DNA from: Pseudomonas anuradhapurensis
GTDB taxonomy: Bacteria > Pseudomonadota > Gammaproteobacteria > Pseudomonadales > Pseudomonadaceae
DNA length: 64,000 nt
Direction of reading: 5' to 3'
Assembly: GCF_014269225.2 (NCBI RefSeq)
Contig: NZ_CP077097.1
Coordinates: 3,235,001-3,299,000, forward strand
The position numbers were made by a program, and so were the translations under genes. The notes beneath the pieces were generated by a model. The model was not told where the DNA came from and made no database searches. It worked only from the letters and a program-made list of their open reading frames with translations. This document shows positions 25,401-34,216 of the stretch, piece after piece. Position 1 is the stretch's first letter, and each line of letters starts with the position of its first letter.

Positions 25401-26468
25401 ATGACGCTCACCGACCAGTCCACCCAGGTACGCCCCGGCGAAGAACTCGATGCAGCCGTCATCGACCCTTACCTCAAGGCCAATATTCCCGGCTTGGACG
25501 GCCTGCCGCGCATCACCCAGTTCCCCGGCGGCGCTTCCAACCTCACCTACCTGGTCAGCTACCCGGACCGCGACTTCGTGCTGCGCCGCCCGCCGTTCGG
25601 CCAGAAGGCCAAGTCGGCCCACGACATGGGCCGCGAATTTCGTATCCTCAACCAACTGAACAGCGGCTTCCCGTACTGCCCCAAGGCCTATGTGCACTGC
25701 ACCGACATCAGCCTGATTGGCGGCGAGTTCTACGTCATGGAGCGGGTCAACGGCATCATCCTGCGCTCGGACATCCCGGCCGAACTGGACCTCGATGCCC
25801 CGCGCACCGAGGCCCTGTGCAAAAGCTTCATCGACCGCCTGGTGGAGCTGCACCAGGTGGACTACAACGCCTGCGGCCTGGCCGACCTCGGCAAGCCACA
25901 AGGCTATGTACAGCGCCAGATCGAAGGCTGGACCAGCCGCTACGAAAAAGCCCTGACCCCGGATGCCCCGCGCTGGGAACAGGTAACCGCCTGGCTGCGC
26001 GAAAAGATGCCTGCCGACCACCCGCGCGCGGCCATCGTGCACAACGACTACCGTTTCGACAACGTGATCCTCGATGCCGCCAACCCCATGCGCATCATCG
26101 GTGTGCTGGACTGGGAAATGGCCACCCTCGGCGACCCGTTGATGGACCTGGGTAACAGCCTGGCCTACTGGATCGAGGCCGAGGACCCGGCGCCGGTGCA
26201 GCTGATGCGCCGCCAACCCAGTAACGCACCGGGCATGCTCAGCCGTCGCCAGTTCGTCGACTACTATGCCGAGCGCGCCGGCATCCGCCTGGACAACTTC
26301 GATTTCTACTATTGCTATGGCCTGTTCCGCCTGGCTGGCATCGTCCAGCAGATCTATTACCGCTATTACCACGGCCAGACCCAGGACAAGCGTTTCGCCC
26401 AGTTCATCCACATGAACCGCCTGCTGGAGCACATGACCCTGCAGGTCATTGCCAAGTCCAGCCTCTGA
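25401..26468 (+). CDS. APH-fold phosphotransferase (ACAD10/LvaA-like kinase)
   Basis: This 355-residue kinase-fold protein has the N-lobe FPGGASNLTYLVSY and FVLRRPPFG, the catalytic Brenner motif HNDYRFDN (214-221) and the metal-binding Asp237 in GVLDWEMATLGDPLMDLG. Proteins with this layout are the kinase halves of human ACAD10/11 and P. putida LvaA, which phosphorylate 4-hydroxyacyl-CoAs. The gene is followed after 35 bp by an SDR oxidoreductase, as expected for acyl-chain metabolism. The exact substrate is inferred, not shown. Confidence 0.87.
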   Translation: MTLTDQSTQVRPGEELDAAVIDPYLKANIPGLDGLPRITQFPGGASNLTYLVSYPDRDFVLRRPPFGQKAKSAHDMGREFRILNQLNSGFPYCPKAYVHCTDISLIGGEFYVMERVNGIILRSDIPAELDLDAPRTEALCKSFIDRLVELHQVDYNACGLADLGKPQGYVQRQIEGWTSRYEKALTPDAPRWEQVTAWLREKMPADHPRAAIVHNDYRFDNVILDAANPMRIIGVLDWEMATLGDPLMDLGNSLAYWIEAEDPAPVQLMRRQPSNAPGMLSRRQFVDYYAERAGIRLDNFDFYYCYGLFRLAGIVQQIYYRYYHGQTQDKRFAQFIHMNRLLEHMTLQVIAKSSL

Positions 26469-26503
26469 GCCAGACCTCGACAACGGATAACAAGGAAAAC
26501 AGC

Positions 26504-27271
26504 ATGTCCAAGACCCACCTGTTCGACCTCGACGGCAAGATCGCCTTCGTTTCCGGTGCCAGCCGCGGCATTGGCGAGGCGATTGCCCACTTGCTGGCGC
26601 AGCAAGGTGCCCATGTGATCGTGTCCAGCCGCAAGCTCGACGGCTGCCAGCAGGTTGCCGAGGCCATCATCGCCGCGGGAGGCAAGGCCACGGCGGTGGC
26701 TTGCCACATCGGCGAACTGGAGCAGATCCAGCAGGTGTTCGCCGGTATCCGCGAACAATTCGGTCGGCTGGACATCCTGGTCAACAACGCCGCCACCAAC
26801 CCGCAATTCTGCAATGTACTGGACACCGACCCGGGCGCATTCCAGAAGACCGTGGACGTCAACATCCGTGGCTACTTCTTCATGTCGGTGGAGGCCGGCA
26901 AGCTGATGCGCGAGCAGGGTGGCGGCAGCATCATCAACGTCGCGTCGATCAACGGGGTTTCACCTGGCCTGTTCCAGGGCATCTATTCGGTGACCAAGGC
27001 GGCGGTCATCAACATGACCAAGGTCTTCGCCAAGGAATGCGCGCCGTTCGGCATCCGCTGCAACGCGCTGCTGCCGGGCCTGACCGACACCAAGTTCGCC
27101 TCGGCACTGGTGAAGAACGACGCTATCCGCAATGCTGCACTGCAGCAGATCCCGCTCAAGCGCGTAGCCGACCCCAAGGAAATGGCCGGCGCCGTGTTGT
27201 ACCTGGCCAGCGATGCCTCCAGCTATACCACCGGCACGGCGCTCAATGTCGATGGCGGGTATCTGTCCTGA
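26504..27271 (+). CDS. SDR-family oxidoreductase
   Basis: The 255-residue short-chain dehydrogenase shows the nucleotide motif SGASRGIG (17-24), the NNAAT motif (LVNNAATNP), the catalytic Ser in NVASING and the YSVTK Tyr/Lys pair, and ends in the TGTALNVDGGYL pattern. Substrate is not determined by sequence; 3-hydroxyacyl or secondary-alcohol oxidation is plausible next to the kinase gene. AAGGAA precedes the ATG at 26504. Its stop abuts the convergent methyltransferase stop with no gap. Confidence 0.9.
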   Translation: MSKTHLFDLDGKIAFVSGASRGIGEAIAHLLAQQGAHVIVSSRKLDGCQQVAEAIIAAGGKATAVACHIGELEQIQQVFAGIREQFGRLDILVNNAATNPQFCNVLDTDPGAFQKTVDVNIRGYFFMSVEAGKLMREQGGGSIINVASINGVSPGLFQGIYSVTKAAVINMTKVFAKECAPFGIRCNALLPGLTDTKFASALVKNDAIRNAALQQIPLKRVADPKEMAGAVLYLASDASSYTTGTALNVDGGYLS

Positions 27272-28093
27272 TCAGGCTTTGATTGCCATCAGCGTATAGC
27301 TCAGTGGCAGGCGCGCAGGCCGGTCACGCAAGCGCCACTCGCCATCGTTACCCTTGGCCATCTGCCCCGGCAACGCCTCCCACGGAATGCTCTGGTGCTC
27401 GACCAGAGCAGTCAGTTGCATGCCCTGGCCGAGCAAGGCGCTGATGACTTCGCCCAGGCCGTGGTTCCATTCGTGGGTTTCGCAGTGGGTAAGGCGCTGC
27501 TCGGTGTCGACGTAGGTCTGCTCGCTATGCCAGACCGTCGGCGCTTGCTGCTCGAAGTAGGGGTATTCCAGCTGCAGGCGGTCCTGATGGTCTTCATTGA
27601 CCGCCATCAGCACCGGGTGACCGTCACGCAGGAACAGGCGCCCGCCCGGTTTCAGCAACGCAGCGACGGTACGCGCCCATGGCTCGATGCGCGGCAGCCA
27701 GCAGAGCGCACCTATGCCGGTGTAGACCAGATCGAAGGTGCCGGCCGGCAACACCTCGCTGGCAGCGTAGACGTCAGCCTCGACATACCTGATTGGTGCA
27801 GCACAGCGCTCGGCCAAAGCCCGCGCCTCGGCCAGCGATGCCGCCGAATAGTCCAGGCCACAGACCTTGGCGCCGAGGCGCGCCAGCGACAGGGTATCGG
27901 TGCCAATGTGGCACTGCAGGTGGACGGTATCAAGCCCGTTGATGTCGCCGAGCAATGGCAGGTCAAAGCGCACGGTATCGGACAGGTGGTCGTGATGCTG
28001 GACAAACCGTTCGACTTGGTAGTCCTTCGAGGCGGCGTGCAGCGGCGCGCGTTCGTCCCAGCTGGCGCGGTTGAGTTGCAGTGAGCGGTCCAT
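27272..28093 (-). CDS. Class I SAM-dependent methyltransferase
   Basis: The 273-residue protein has motif I in the form VHLQCHIGTDTLSLARLGAKVCGLDYS, the motif II/III region FDLVYTGIGALCWLPRI and the post-motif LLKPGGRLFLRDGHPVL. The first motif reads HIGTD rather than the common GxGxG, a variant seen in a subfamily of uncharacterised bacterial methyltransferases. Substrate unknown. It ends tail to tail with the SDR gene. Confidence 0.87.
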   Translation of the reverse strand: MDRSLQLNRASWDERAPLHAASKDYQVERFVQHHDHLSDTVRFDLPLLGDINGLDTVHLQCHIGTDTLSLARLGAKVCGLDYSAASLAEARALAERCAAPIRYVEADVYAASEVLPAGTFDLVYTGIGALCWLPRIEPWARTVAALLKPGGRLFLRDGHPVLMAVNEDHQDRLQLEYPYFEQQAPTVWHSEQTYVDTEQRLTHCETHEWNHGLGEVISALLGQGMQLTALVEHQSIPWEALPGQMAKGNDGEWRLRDRPARLPLSYTLMAIKA

Positions 28094-28240
28094 GCTGTTT
28101 TCCCTGAGTGGCAGGCGCTCATGCTAGCCTCCACCAGGCTCACGGCGACAGGACCGCCTTGCGAAAAATTGTAAAGCCAACGCGGCCCTGTGGCAGCTTG
28201 CGCAGCCGCGAAGGCGGCAACGCCGGTACTGGCGCAGGCA

Positions 28241-28265
28241 CGGGTATACCCGCTCCCACAGAGGC
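28241..28265 (+). repeat. REP core remnant
   Basis: CGGGTATACCCGCTCCCACAG resembles the CGGG-TAA-CCCGCTCC core of Pseudomonas REPs. Only the core stem is clear, upstream of the methyltransferase. Confidence 0.5.
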
Positions 28266-28286
28266 TGCGATTGTGCTGTCCGCTGG

Positions 28287-28637
28287 TTACAGGCAAGTCG
28301 CCGCCGCGGCCCGGCGCTGTAGCGCCACGCCATCGTTTTTCTGCGCGTAGAAATCCACCCGAGCCCCACCGGCTTGCGGGTATACATCCACGAACGCTTC
28401 GGCTTCACGGGTATAAACCGTGAACCCGCCCTGTTTGCGCGGTTCCAGATAGCCGCTGGCGTCGTCGCCGAACACCTTCTCCTCCTGCCAGCTGAACTGG
28501 ATGCATTGGGCCACCAGCTCCGGCGCCTTGTGCGAGTCCAACTGCGCGGTCGGCTTGCCACCGCGGGCCGTTTCCATGGTTGCAGAAGCACAACCCACCA
28601 GCATCAGTGCCGCGGCCATCGGCAGAATCGCACGCAT
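28287..28637 (-). CDS. Predicted lipoprotein (116 residues)
   Basis: The N-terminus MRAILPMAAALMLVGCASA has a clear lipobox with Cys16. The mature domain is about 100 residues, beta-rich (GFTVYTREAEAFVDVYPQ), and ends in Cys. I recognise no family. No obvious operon partner. Confidence 0.8.
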   Translation of the reverse strand: MRAILPMAAALMLVGCASATMETARGGKPTAQLDSHKAPELVAQCIQFSWQEEKVFGDDASGYLEPRKQGGFTVYTREAEAFVDVYPQAGGARVDFYAQKNDGVALQRRAAAATCL

Positions 28638-28750
28638 GTTCCATCCTCAGGGTAAAAAAGAAGGCGACTCTAGCACTGGCAGGCATCGCGAGTGAATTGC
28701 CTGGCGCAAACCGCTGTCGCAGCTAAGACATGCCGCCACGAGGAATCGTC

Positions 28751-29041
28751 ATGAAACTGCACTACCTGCTACTTGCTGCACTGCCCTGCCTGCCCCTGGC
28801 CGTCGGTGCCGCGCCATCCAGCGAAGAAAGCATCACCGCCCCGGAAACCCACAACCGCGAACTCAAGGTCGGCGACAAGGCGCCTGACCAGTACAAGCGC
28901 GATGACCAGGCCCTGAAGGACTGGAAAGGCAAAGGCCTGCCGGCACCGGAGAAGGAAAGCCACTGGGTGCGCATGGGCGATCACTACGTGCTGGTGCAGA
29001 TCACCAACGGTGTCGTGCTGGCGATCCAGCCAGCGCGCTGA
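28751..29041 (+). CDS. RcnB-family periplasmic protein
   Basis: The 96-residue protein has a signal peptide (LLLAALPCLPLAVGA) followed by a domain with VGDKAPDQYKRDDQALKDWKGKGLPAPEKESHWVRMGDHYVLVQITNGV, the pattern of RcnB-like proteins (G-LP-P--HWVR-GD-Y-L). RcnB in E. coli helps nickel/cobalt homeostasis in the periplasm; in Pseudomonas the role is not established. GAGGAA precedes the ATG at 28751; an ATG seven codons upstream lacks one. It heads a run of three small envelope genes. Confidence 0.85.
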   Translation: MKLHYLLLAALPCLPLAVGAAPSSEESITAPETHNRELKVGDKAPDQYKRDDQALKDWKGKGLPAPEKESHWVRMGDHYVLVQITNGVVLAIQPAR

Positions 29042-29070
29042 ACCTGCCCGCATCAGGCCTTCCGCTCAGC

Positions 29071-29101
29071 GCTGGCATGGCAAATATTTTTGCCTGCCAG
29101 C
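29071..29101 (+). other. Long near-perfect stem-loop after the RcnB-like gene
   Basis: GCTGGCA (29071-29077) pairs with TGCCAGC (29095-29101), and GGCAAA with TTTGCC inside it, leaving a TATT loop and one bulged T. Thirteen pairs make this a strong RNA hairpin. No T-run follows, so termination is possible but not shown. Confidence 0.65.
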
Positions 29102-29170
29102 GAAACCAAATGGAGCATTTCCAGTCTCAGGAGGTGTGCCGCAAACCGTTGCGGATCAAGGACCTATATC

Positions 29171-29365
29171 GTGATACCCCGTCTTGCAAGCCTTTCGCTG
29201 ATCGCCGTTGTCCTGCTCACCGCAGGCTGCCATAGCCATCGCTACCATGACGACGACGATGGCTGGCGGGACCGCGACCATGAGCACCGTCACCACCATC
29301 GGCATGATCGCCATGACGACGATGATGACGATCGTGATTACCGCGGTGACCGCTACTACCGCTGA
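29171..29365 (+). CDS. His/Asp-rich small lipoprotein
   Basis: GTG at 29171 is preferred to the upstream ATG at 29090: AAGGA lies 9 bases before it and it gives a lipoprotein signal (ASLSLIAVVLLTAGC, Cys about residue 16). The mature ~48 residues are almost only His, Asp, Arg, Tyr and Gly, with several HDDDD / HRHHHRHD-type clusters, so a metal-binding or disordered envelope function is likely. No family is assigned. It sits between the RcnB-like and glycine-zipper genes. Confidence 0.75.
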   Translation: MIPRLASLSLIAVVLLTAGCHSHRYHDDDDGWRDRDHEHRHHHRHDRHDDDDDDRDYRGDRYYR

Positions 29366-29436
29366 AGCGTCTTCTCCCCCAGATTCGCCGCCCGTGCGCG
29401 GCACCTTTACCTTATGATTCCTTCGAGGTTCGTATC

Positions 29437-29823
29437 ATGCGTGTGACTCTGCCTTCCCTTGCCCTTGGCCTGCTGCTGTGCCAGGGCGCTTTCGCCGGTG
29501 ACGGTACTGCCGCCATTGGCGGTGGCCTGGGTGGTGTTCTGGGTAACGTTGTTGGCCAACAGATCGGCGGCCGCACTGGGGCGGCCATTGGCGCCGGCCT
29601 CGGCGGCGCAGCCGGCAGTGCGGTAGGCGCAAGCAAAGGCAACCGTACCGAAGCTGCCATCGGCGGTGGCCTGGGCTCGGCTGGCGGTTCGCTGCTGGGC
29701 GGCGCGGTGGGCGGCAAGACCGGCTCCACCGTGGGCGCCGGCCTGGGCGGCGCGGCCGGTGGCGCCATCGGCAACCACCTGGGCGACAATGGCGGCAGGC
29801 ACCACCGCCGTCACCGCCACTGA
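29437..29823 (+). CDS. Glycine-zipper outer-envelope protein
   Basis: The 128-residue protein has a signal peptide (ALGLLLCQGAFAG) and three or four repeats of the AxxGxxLGGxxGxxxG type (GLGGVLGNVVGQQIGG, GLGGAAGSAVGASKG, GLGSAGGSLLGGAVGG, GLGGAAGGAIGNHLGD), followed by a HRRHRH tail. Glycine-zipper proteins insert in or coat membranes, and many are stress-related. The exact function is unknown. A terminator lies 12 bp after the stop. Confidence 0.87.
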   Translation: MRVTLPSLALGLLLCQGAFAGDGTAAIGGGLGGVLGNVVGQQIGGRTGAAIGAGLGGAAGSAVGASKGNRTEAAIGGGLGSAGGSLLGGAVGGKTGSTVGAGLGGAAGGAIGNHLGDNGGRHHRRHRH

Positions 29824-29834
29824 TCCCGGTGACC

Positions 29835-29862
29835 AAGGGGCCGCAATGCGGCCCCTTCTGTT
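29835..29862 (+). terminator. Rho-independent terminator after the glycine-zipper gene
   Basis: AAGGGGCCGC pairs with GCGGCCCCTT around AAT, followed by CTGTTTTG. Confidence 0.88.
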
Positions 29863-29961
29863 TTGCAAACCCTGCAGTACATCAATACCCCCTTCAGCAC
29901 AATCCGGCACACTGCCTGCTACTGTCTAACGTGCCCCTGTGTGAAGGAACACCCCCTCCCC

Positions 29962-31791
29962 ATGAACCAAGAGCTGCTCTGGGTCCTCGGCCTGCTGGCC
30001 ATCGTCATCGTCCTGTTCGTCATCAACCGCCCGCGCATGGACGTGGTCGCGCTATTGGTGATCCTCGCCCTGCCGCTGTCGGGCATCCTCAGCGTGGAGC
30101 AGGCGCTGGCCGGTTTCAGCGACCCCAACGTGGTGCTGATCGCCGCCCTGTTCGTGATCGGTGAAGGCCTGGTGCGCACCGGCATCGCCTACCGCATCGG
30201 CGAGTGGATGAGCGAGCGCGCCGGCAACAGCGAAGCCCGCCTGCTGGTGCTGCTGATGGTGGCCGTGGCGGGGCTGGGGTCGATCATGAGCTCCACTGGC
30301 GTGGTGGCGATCTTCATTCCGGTGGTGCTGAGCATCGCCGCGCGCCTGCAGCTTTCGCCCAGCCGGCTGATGATGCCACTGGCCTTCGCCGGCCTGATCA
30401 GCGGCATGCTCAGCCTGGTGGCCACGCCGCCCAACGTGGTGGTGCACAGCGAGCTGGTGCGCCATGGCGAAGCAGGCTTCAGCTTTTTCAGCTTTACCCC
30501 GTTCGGCCTGGTGGTGCTGGTGCTGGGCATCGGCTACATGCTGCTGACCCGGCATTGGCTGAATGGCGAGGTGCGCAAGGATGGCCGGGTGGAAAGCCGG
30601 CGCACCTTGCTCGACCTGGTGCTGGACTACAAGCTCAATGGCCGCGAACGGCGCCTGCGCATCCGCCCGCATTCGCCGCTGATCGGCCATACCCTGGGCG
30701 AACTGGAACTGCGTACCCGGCATGGCGCCAACGTGATCGGCATCGAGCGCCAGCACAAGTTCACCACGCGGGTGATCGCTGCCGACTCGGCTAGCGTGCT
30801 GCAGCAGGGTGACGTGTTGCTGCTGGACCTGTTTGCCAACCATGACGACCTGCGCAGCCTGTGCCAGTCCATGCAGCTGGAGCCATTGCACTTCAAGGCA
30901 GCGTACTTCATCGACCAGTCCCAGGAGCTGGGCATGGCCGAGGTGTCGCTACCACCCGGCTCGCAACTGATTGGCAAGAGCATCCTCGAACTGGCCTTTC
31001 GCACCCGTTTCGACCTCAACGTGGTTGGCCTGCGCCGCGAACAGGCGGCGATCGACGCGCAACTGGTGGAAGAGAAGCTGCGCCTGGGTGACACCCTGCT
31101 GGTGGTCGGCCCATGGAAGGCGGTGCGCCAGCTGCAAAGCCGGCCCAAGGACTTCCTGGTCCTGAGCCTGCCTGCGGAAATCGACCTGGTCGCGCCCGCG
31201 CGCAGGCGCGCACCGCAGGCGCTGCTGAGCCTGGCGGTGATGGTCGGCCTGATGGTCAGCGGCGCGCTACCCAACGTCATCGCCGCGCTGATCGGCTGCC
31301 TGCTGATGGGCGCAGGCCGCTGCATCGACATGAACAGCGCCTACCGGGCCATCCACTGGCAAAGCCTGGTACTGATTGTCGGCATGCTGCCCTTTGCCCA
31401 GGCGCTGCAGAAAACCGGCGGCATCGACCTGGCCGTAAGCGGGCTGGTCAGCCTACTCGGCGGTGCCGGCCCAGGCGCCATCCTGGCCTGCCTGTTCGCG
31501 GTCACCGCGCTGATCGGCCTGTTCATCTCCAACACCGCCACTGCGGTACTGATGGCCCCGGTAGCCGTCAGCACCGCCGCACAGCTGGGCATGTCACCCT
31601 ACCCGTTCGCCATGACCGTGGCGCTGGCCGCCTCGGCCGCGTTCATGACCCCGGTTTCTTCGCCGGTCAACACACTGGTGCTGGGCCCCGGGCAATACCG
31701 CTTTGCCGACTTCGTCAAGGTCGGCGTGCCATTCACGCTACTGGTGATGCTGGTGACCGTATTGATGGTGCCGTGGTTCTTCGGGCTGTGA
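29962..31791 (+). CDS. SLC13-family permease with two TrkA-C (RCK-C) domains
   Basis: The 609-residue inner-membrane transporter has the membrane halves of the DASS/SLC13 family at each end ([13 protein letters not shown] and [15 protein letters not shown] with [14 protein letters not shown], the two re-entrant SNT-type motifs). Two RCK-C domains lie between them (around residues 215-285 and 310-390: [37 protein letters not shown]). RCK-C domains often bind nucleotides or ions and regulate transport. Substrate (dicarboxylate, sulfate or other anion) is unknown. The ATG at 29962 is used; an in-frame extension upstream runs through intergenic sequence. Confidence 0.88.
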   Translation: MNQELLWVLGLLAIVIVLFVINRPRMDVVALLVILALPLSGILSVEQALAGFSDPNVVLIAALFVIGEGLVRTGIAYRIGEWMSERAGNSEARLLVLLMVAVAGLGSIMSSTGVVAIFIPVVLSIAARLQLSPSRLMMPLAFAGLISGMLSLVATPPNVVVHSELVRHGEAGFSFFSFTPFGLVVLVLGIGYMLLTRHWLNGEVRKDGRVESRRTLLDLVLDYKLNGRERRLRIRPHSPLIGHTLGELELRTRHGANVIGIERQHKFTTRVIAADSASVLQQGDVLLLDLFANHDDLRSLCQSMQLEPLHFKAAYFIDQSQELGMAEVSLPPGSQLIGKSILELAFRTRFDLNVVGLRREQAAIDAQLVEEKLRLGDTLLVVGPWKAVRQLQSRPKDFLVLSLPAEIDLVAPARRRAPQALLSLAVMVGLMVSGALPNVIAALIGCLLMGAGRCIDMNSAYRAIHWQSLVLIVGMLPFAQALQKTGGIDLAVSGLVSLLGGAGPGAILACLFAVTALIGLFISNTATAVLMAPVAVSTAAQLGMSPYPFAMTVALAASAAFMTPVSSPVNTLVLGPGQYRFADFVKVGVPFTLLVMLVTVLMVPWFFGL

Positions 31792-31945
31792 GGCAACTGG
31801 CACGCAATGAAGGCAGTTTGACATTATCCCGGCCGATCGCGGCAGATTGACATCAAGTACCCTGACGAAACACACTGATACGTCATTGCCCCAGGTGCTT
31901 CAAGCCGTTGTCCTGGATTTCGTTTCCGCTCTGCCGGTCGAGCCC

Positions 31946-33355
31946 ATGGTTTTTCCAGCCCAATCGCGCCTGTTGCACGTCGTCATCTTGCTTGCCCTGA
32001 CCTTCGCCCTCACCCTGGGCGGTATCCTGGCCCGCCCGATCGAATCGCTGTCGCTGTTCTGGCCGGTCAATGCGGTACTGGCCGGGGTGCTGCTGCGCTT
32101 CCCCCGGCAGGCCACGCTGGCGGGCTTCGCCCTGGTCTGGCTGGCCATGGTTGGCGCCGACCTGCTGTGCGGCAGCGCCTGGGTACCGGCCCTGTGGTTC
32201 AACCTGTGCAACCTGGGCATGGTCGTCACGCTGTGGCTGTTGCTCTCGCGTTTGCCACGCCTGCACCAGCGCATGCGTACCCCCCACGGCGTGGTCAGCG
32301 TGTTCGCCGCTTGTGCCGCCGGTGCCATGGTAGCGGCCAGCATGGCAACGGTGATGGCTGCCCCCTGGTTCGAACAGTCCTTGCGTGCTACCTGGCTGGC
32401 CTGGTTCAGCGAACAGTTCTCTACCAGCGTGCTGGTGCTGCCGGTGCTGCTCACGGCCCCCTCGGCGCGTGCCCTGGTGCGTGGCGGCGCCCAGGCGATC
32501 CGCCTGGCGCCGTTGCTGGTACTGCTCGCCTCGCTGGCGCTCGGCATTGCTTTCGGCGGCCCCGGGGCCATTGCGTTCCCGATTGCCGCGCTGTTGTGGT
32601 GCGCCTGGACGTATTCACCGTTTCTGGTTGCCCTGCTGACGCTTACCGTGGGCAGCACGCTGATTGTCGCGGTGGCGCAAAACCTCATGCATTTCATCGT
32701 GCCGCAGAGCGAGCCGGGCGTGACCACCCTGATGTCTGCGCGCCTGGGCATCGCCATGCTGGTGCTCGGGCCGCTGGTGGTCGCCTGCGTCAGCCAGGCC
32801 AACCGCAGCCTCATGGCGCGCCTGGCGCATCAGGCCAGCATCGACCACCTCACCGGCGTGCTCACCCGCAGTGCCTTCACCCGCCGCGCCAATGCCCTGC
32901 TGGACAGCCGTCAGCAACACGCCCAGGCGCTACCACTGACGCTGATGATGCTGGATATCGACCACTTCAAGGCGATCAACGATGCCCATGGCCATGCGGT
33001 GGGTGACCAGGTGCTGCGCCAGTTCGCCGCTGCCTTGCAAGACCAGCTGCACGATAGCGAACTGTTCGCCCGCCTGGGCGGCGAGGAGTTCGTGGTGATC
33101 ATTCCGGGCCTGGCGCCCGACCGCGCCAAGTTCACTGCCGAACGCCTGCGCCGCGCGGTGCAGGACCTGCATGTGCTGCAGGCCGACCAGCGCCTGCAGA
33201 TTACCGTGAGTATTGGCCTGGCCGGTTGTGCCGCCGACACGCCAGCCCCCACCCTGGACGAACTGCTGGCGCGCGCCGACCAGGCGCTGTACCGGGCCAA
33301 GGCGCATGGCCGCAACCGCGTGGAGCAAGCCGAGGCCCAGCGCCAGGTGATCTGA
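31946..33355 (+). CDS. Diguanylate cyclase with MASE1-like sensor domain
   Basis: The N-terminal ~290 residues form eight or so membrane helices with the MASE1-like SLFWPVNAVLAGVLL. The C-terminal ~170 residues are a GGDEF domain: DHLTGVLTRSAFTRRAN, MMLDIDHFKAINDAHGHAVGD and an active-site GGEEF (ARLGGEEFVVI). The residues that would form the inhibitory RxxD site read HDSE, so feedback inhibition by c-di-GMP at this site is unlikely. It should make c-di-GMP in response to an unknown membrane signal. The start is uncertain: the frame is open to a TTG at 31847. Confidence 0.88.
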   Translation: MVFPAQSRLLHVVILLALTFALTLGGILARPIESLSLFWPVNAVLAGVLLRFPRQATLAGFALVWLAMVGADLLCGSAWVPALWFNLCNLGMVVTLWLLLSRLPRLHQRMRTPHGVVSVFAACAAGAMVAASMATVMAAPWFEQSLRATWLAWFSEQFSTSVLVLPVLLTAPSARALVRGGAQAIRLAPLLVLLASLALGIAFGGPGAIAFPIAALLWCAWTYSPFLVALLTLTVGSTLIVAVAQNLMHFIVPQSEPGVTTLMSARLGIAMLVLGPLVVACVSQANRSLMARLAHQASIDHLTGVLTRSAFTRRANALLDSRQQHAQALPLTLMMLDIDHFKAINDAHGHAVGDQVLRQFAAALQDQLHDSELFARLGGEEFVVIIPGLAPDRAKFTAERLRRAVQDLHVLQADQRLQITVSIGLAGCAADTPAPTLDELLARADQALYRAKAHGRNRVEQAEAQRQVI

Positions 33356-33356
33356 G

Positions 33357-34118
33357 CTAGCCGGCCAGCAAGTCCCATGACAGCTTGGCGATCAGCACGC
33401 ACAACAGCACCAGGAACAGCCCGCGTACAAAACCCGCCCCCTTGCGCACCGCCAGCCAGGTACCGGTCAGCGCGCCAAGGACGTTGCACGCGGCCATGGG
33501 CAGGGCGATGGCGTACAGCACATTCCCCGAGGGCACGAAGAACACCAGCGCCGCCAGGTTGGTGGCGATGTTGACCACCTTGGCCGACGCCGAGGCGTGC
33601 AGGAAGTCCAAGGCGAAGAAGCGAATGAACAGGAAGATCAGGAAGCTGCCGGTGCCCGGCCCGAACAGGCCATCGTAAAAGCCGATCGCGCCGCCGATCA
33701 GTATTGCCAGGCACTGCTCCTTGCGGCCGATCTTCGCCGGTGTGTGCAAGGTGCCGAAATCCTTCTTGCAGAAGGTGTAGATGGCCATCAGCACGATCAG
33801 CACCAGCACCGCCGGGCGCATCACGCTGGGTGGCACCAGCGACACCGTGGCAGCGCCGGCAAACGACATGACAAAGGCACTGAGCGCCGCCGGCACGATC
33901 AGGCCCCAGTCCAGGGTCACCTTGCGAATGAACGAACGGGCCGCGAAGGCCGTGCCACAGACCGACGCCAGCTTGTTGCTGCCGAGCAGTGCCGCCGGTT
34001 GCGCCGTGGGCAACACGTTGAACAAGGCCGGAATCTGGATCAGCCCGCCGCCGCCGACGGCGGCGTCGATCAGCCCGGCGGCAAAGGCGAACACGGAGAG
34101 CACAGCGATATCCATCAT
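33357..34118 (-). CDS. TSUP-family (TauE/SafE) sulfite/organosulfur exporter-like protein
   Basis: The 253-residue membrane protein has about eight hydrophobic segments and the two-fold TSUP repeat (AAGLIDAAVGGGGLIQIPAL and IGFYDGLFGPGTGSFLIFLFI), both with the family's GGG/GPG-type motifs. Family members export sulfite, sulfoacetate or related anions. GGAA upstream of the double ATG (34118) sets the start; the frame is open 35 codons further. It is divergent from a LysR regulator that may control it, and converges with the GGDEF gene one base away. Confidence 0.88.
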   Translation of the reverse strand: MMDIAVLSVFAFAAGLIDAAVGGGGLIQIPALFNVLPTAQPAALLGSNKLASVCGTAFAARSFIRKVTLDWGLIVPAALSAFVMSFAGAATVSLVPPSVMRPAVLVLIVLMAIYTFCKKDFGTLHTPAKIGRKEQCLAILIGGAIGFYDGLFGPGTGSFLIFLFIRFFALDFLHASASAKVVNIATNLAALVFFVPSGNVLYAIALPMAACNVLGALTGTWLAVRKGAGFVRGLFLVLLCVLIAKLSWDLLAG

Positions 34119-34188
34119 GATGCGATTCCAGGCAGTGAAGACGCCCGCAAGGCTAATCAAAGTGCTGCGCTTGTGTTGAAATGCCGCA

Positions 34189-34203
34189 TTGCGAAAACTG
34201 CAA
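34189..34203. promoter_or_regulatory. LysR-type box (T-N11-A) between the TSUP and lysR genes
   Basis: TTGC (34189-34192) and GCAA (34200-34203) form a dyad around GAAAACT, with the T-N11-A arrangement bound by LysR-type regulators. It lies 14 bp before the lysR start and 71 bp from the divergent TSUP start, so it could serve both. Binding is inferred. Confidence 0.5.
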
Positions 34204-34216
34204 CAAGGAACAGCCA

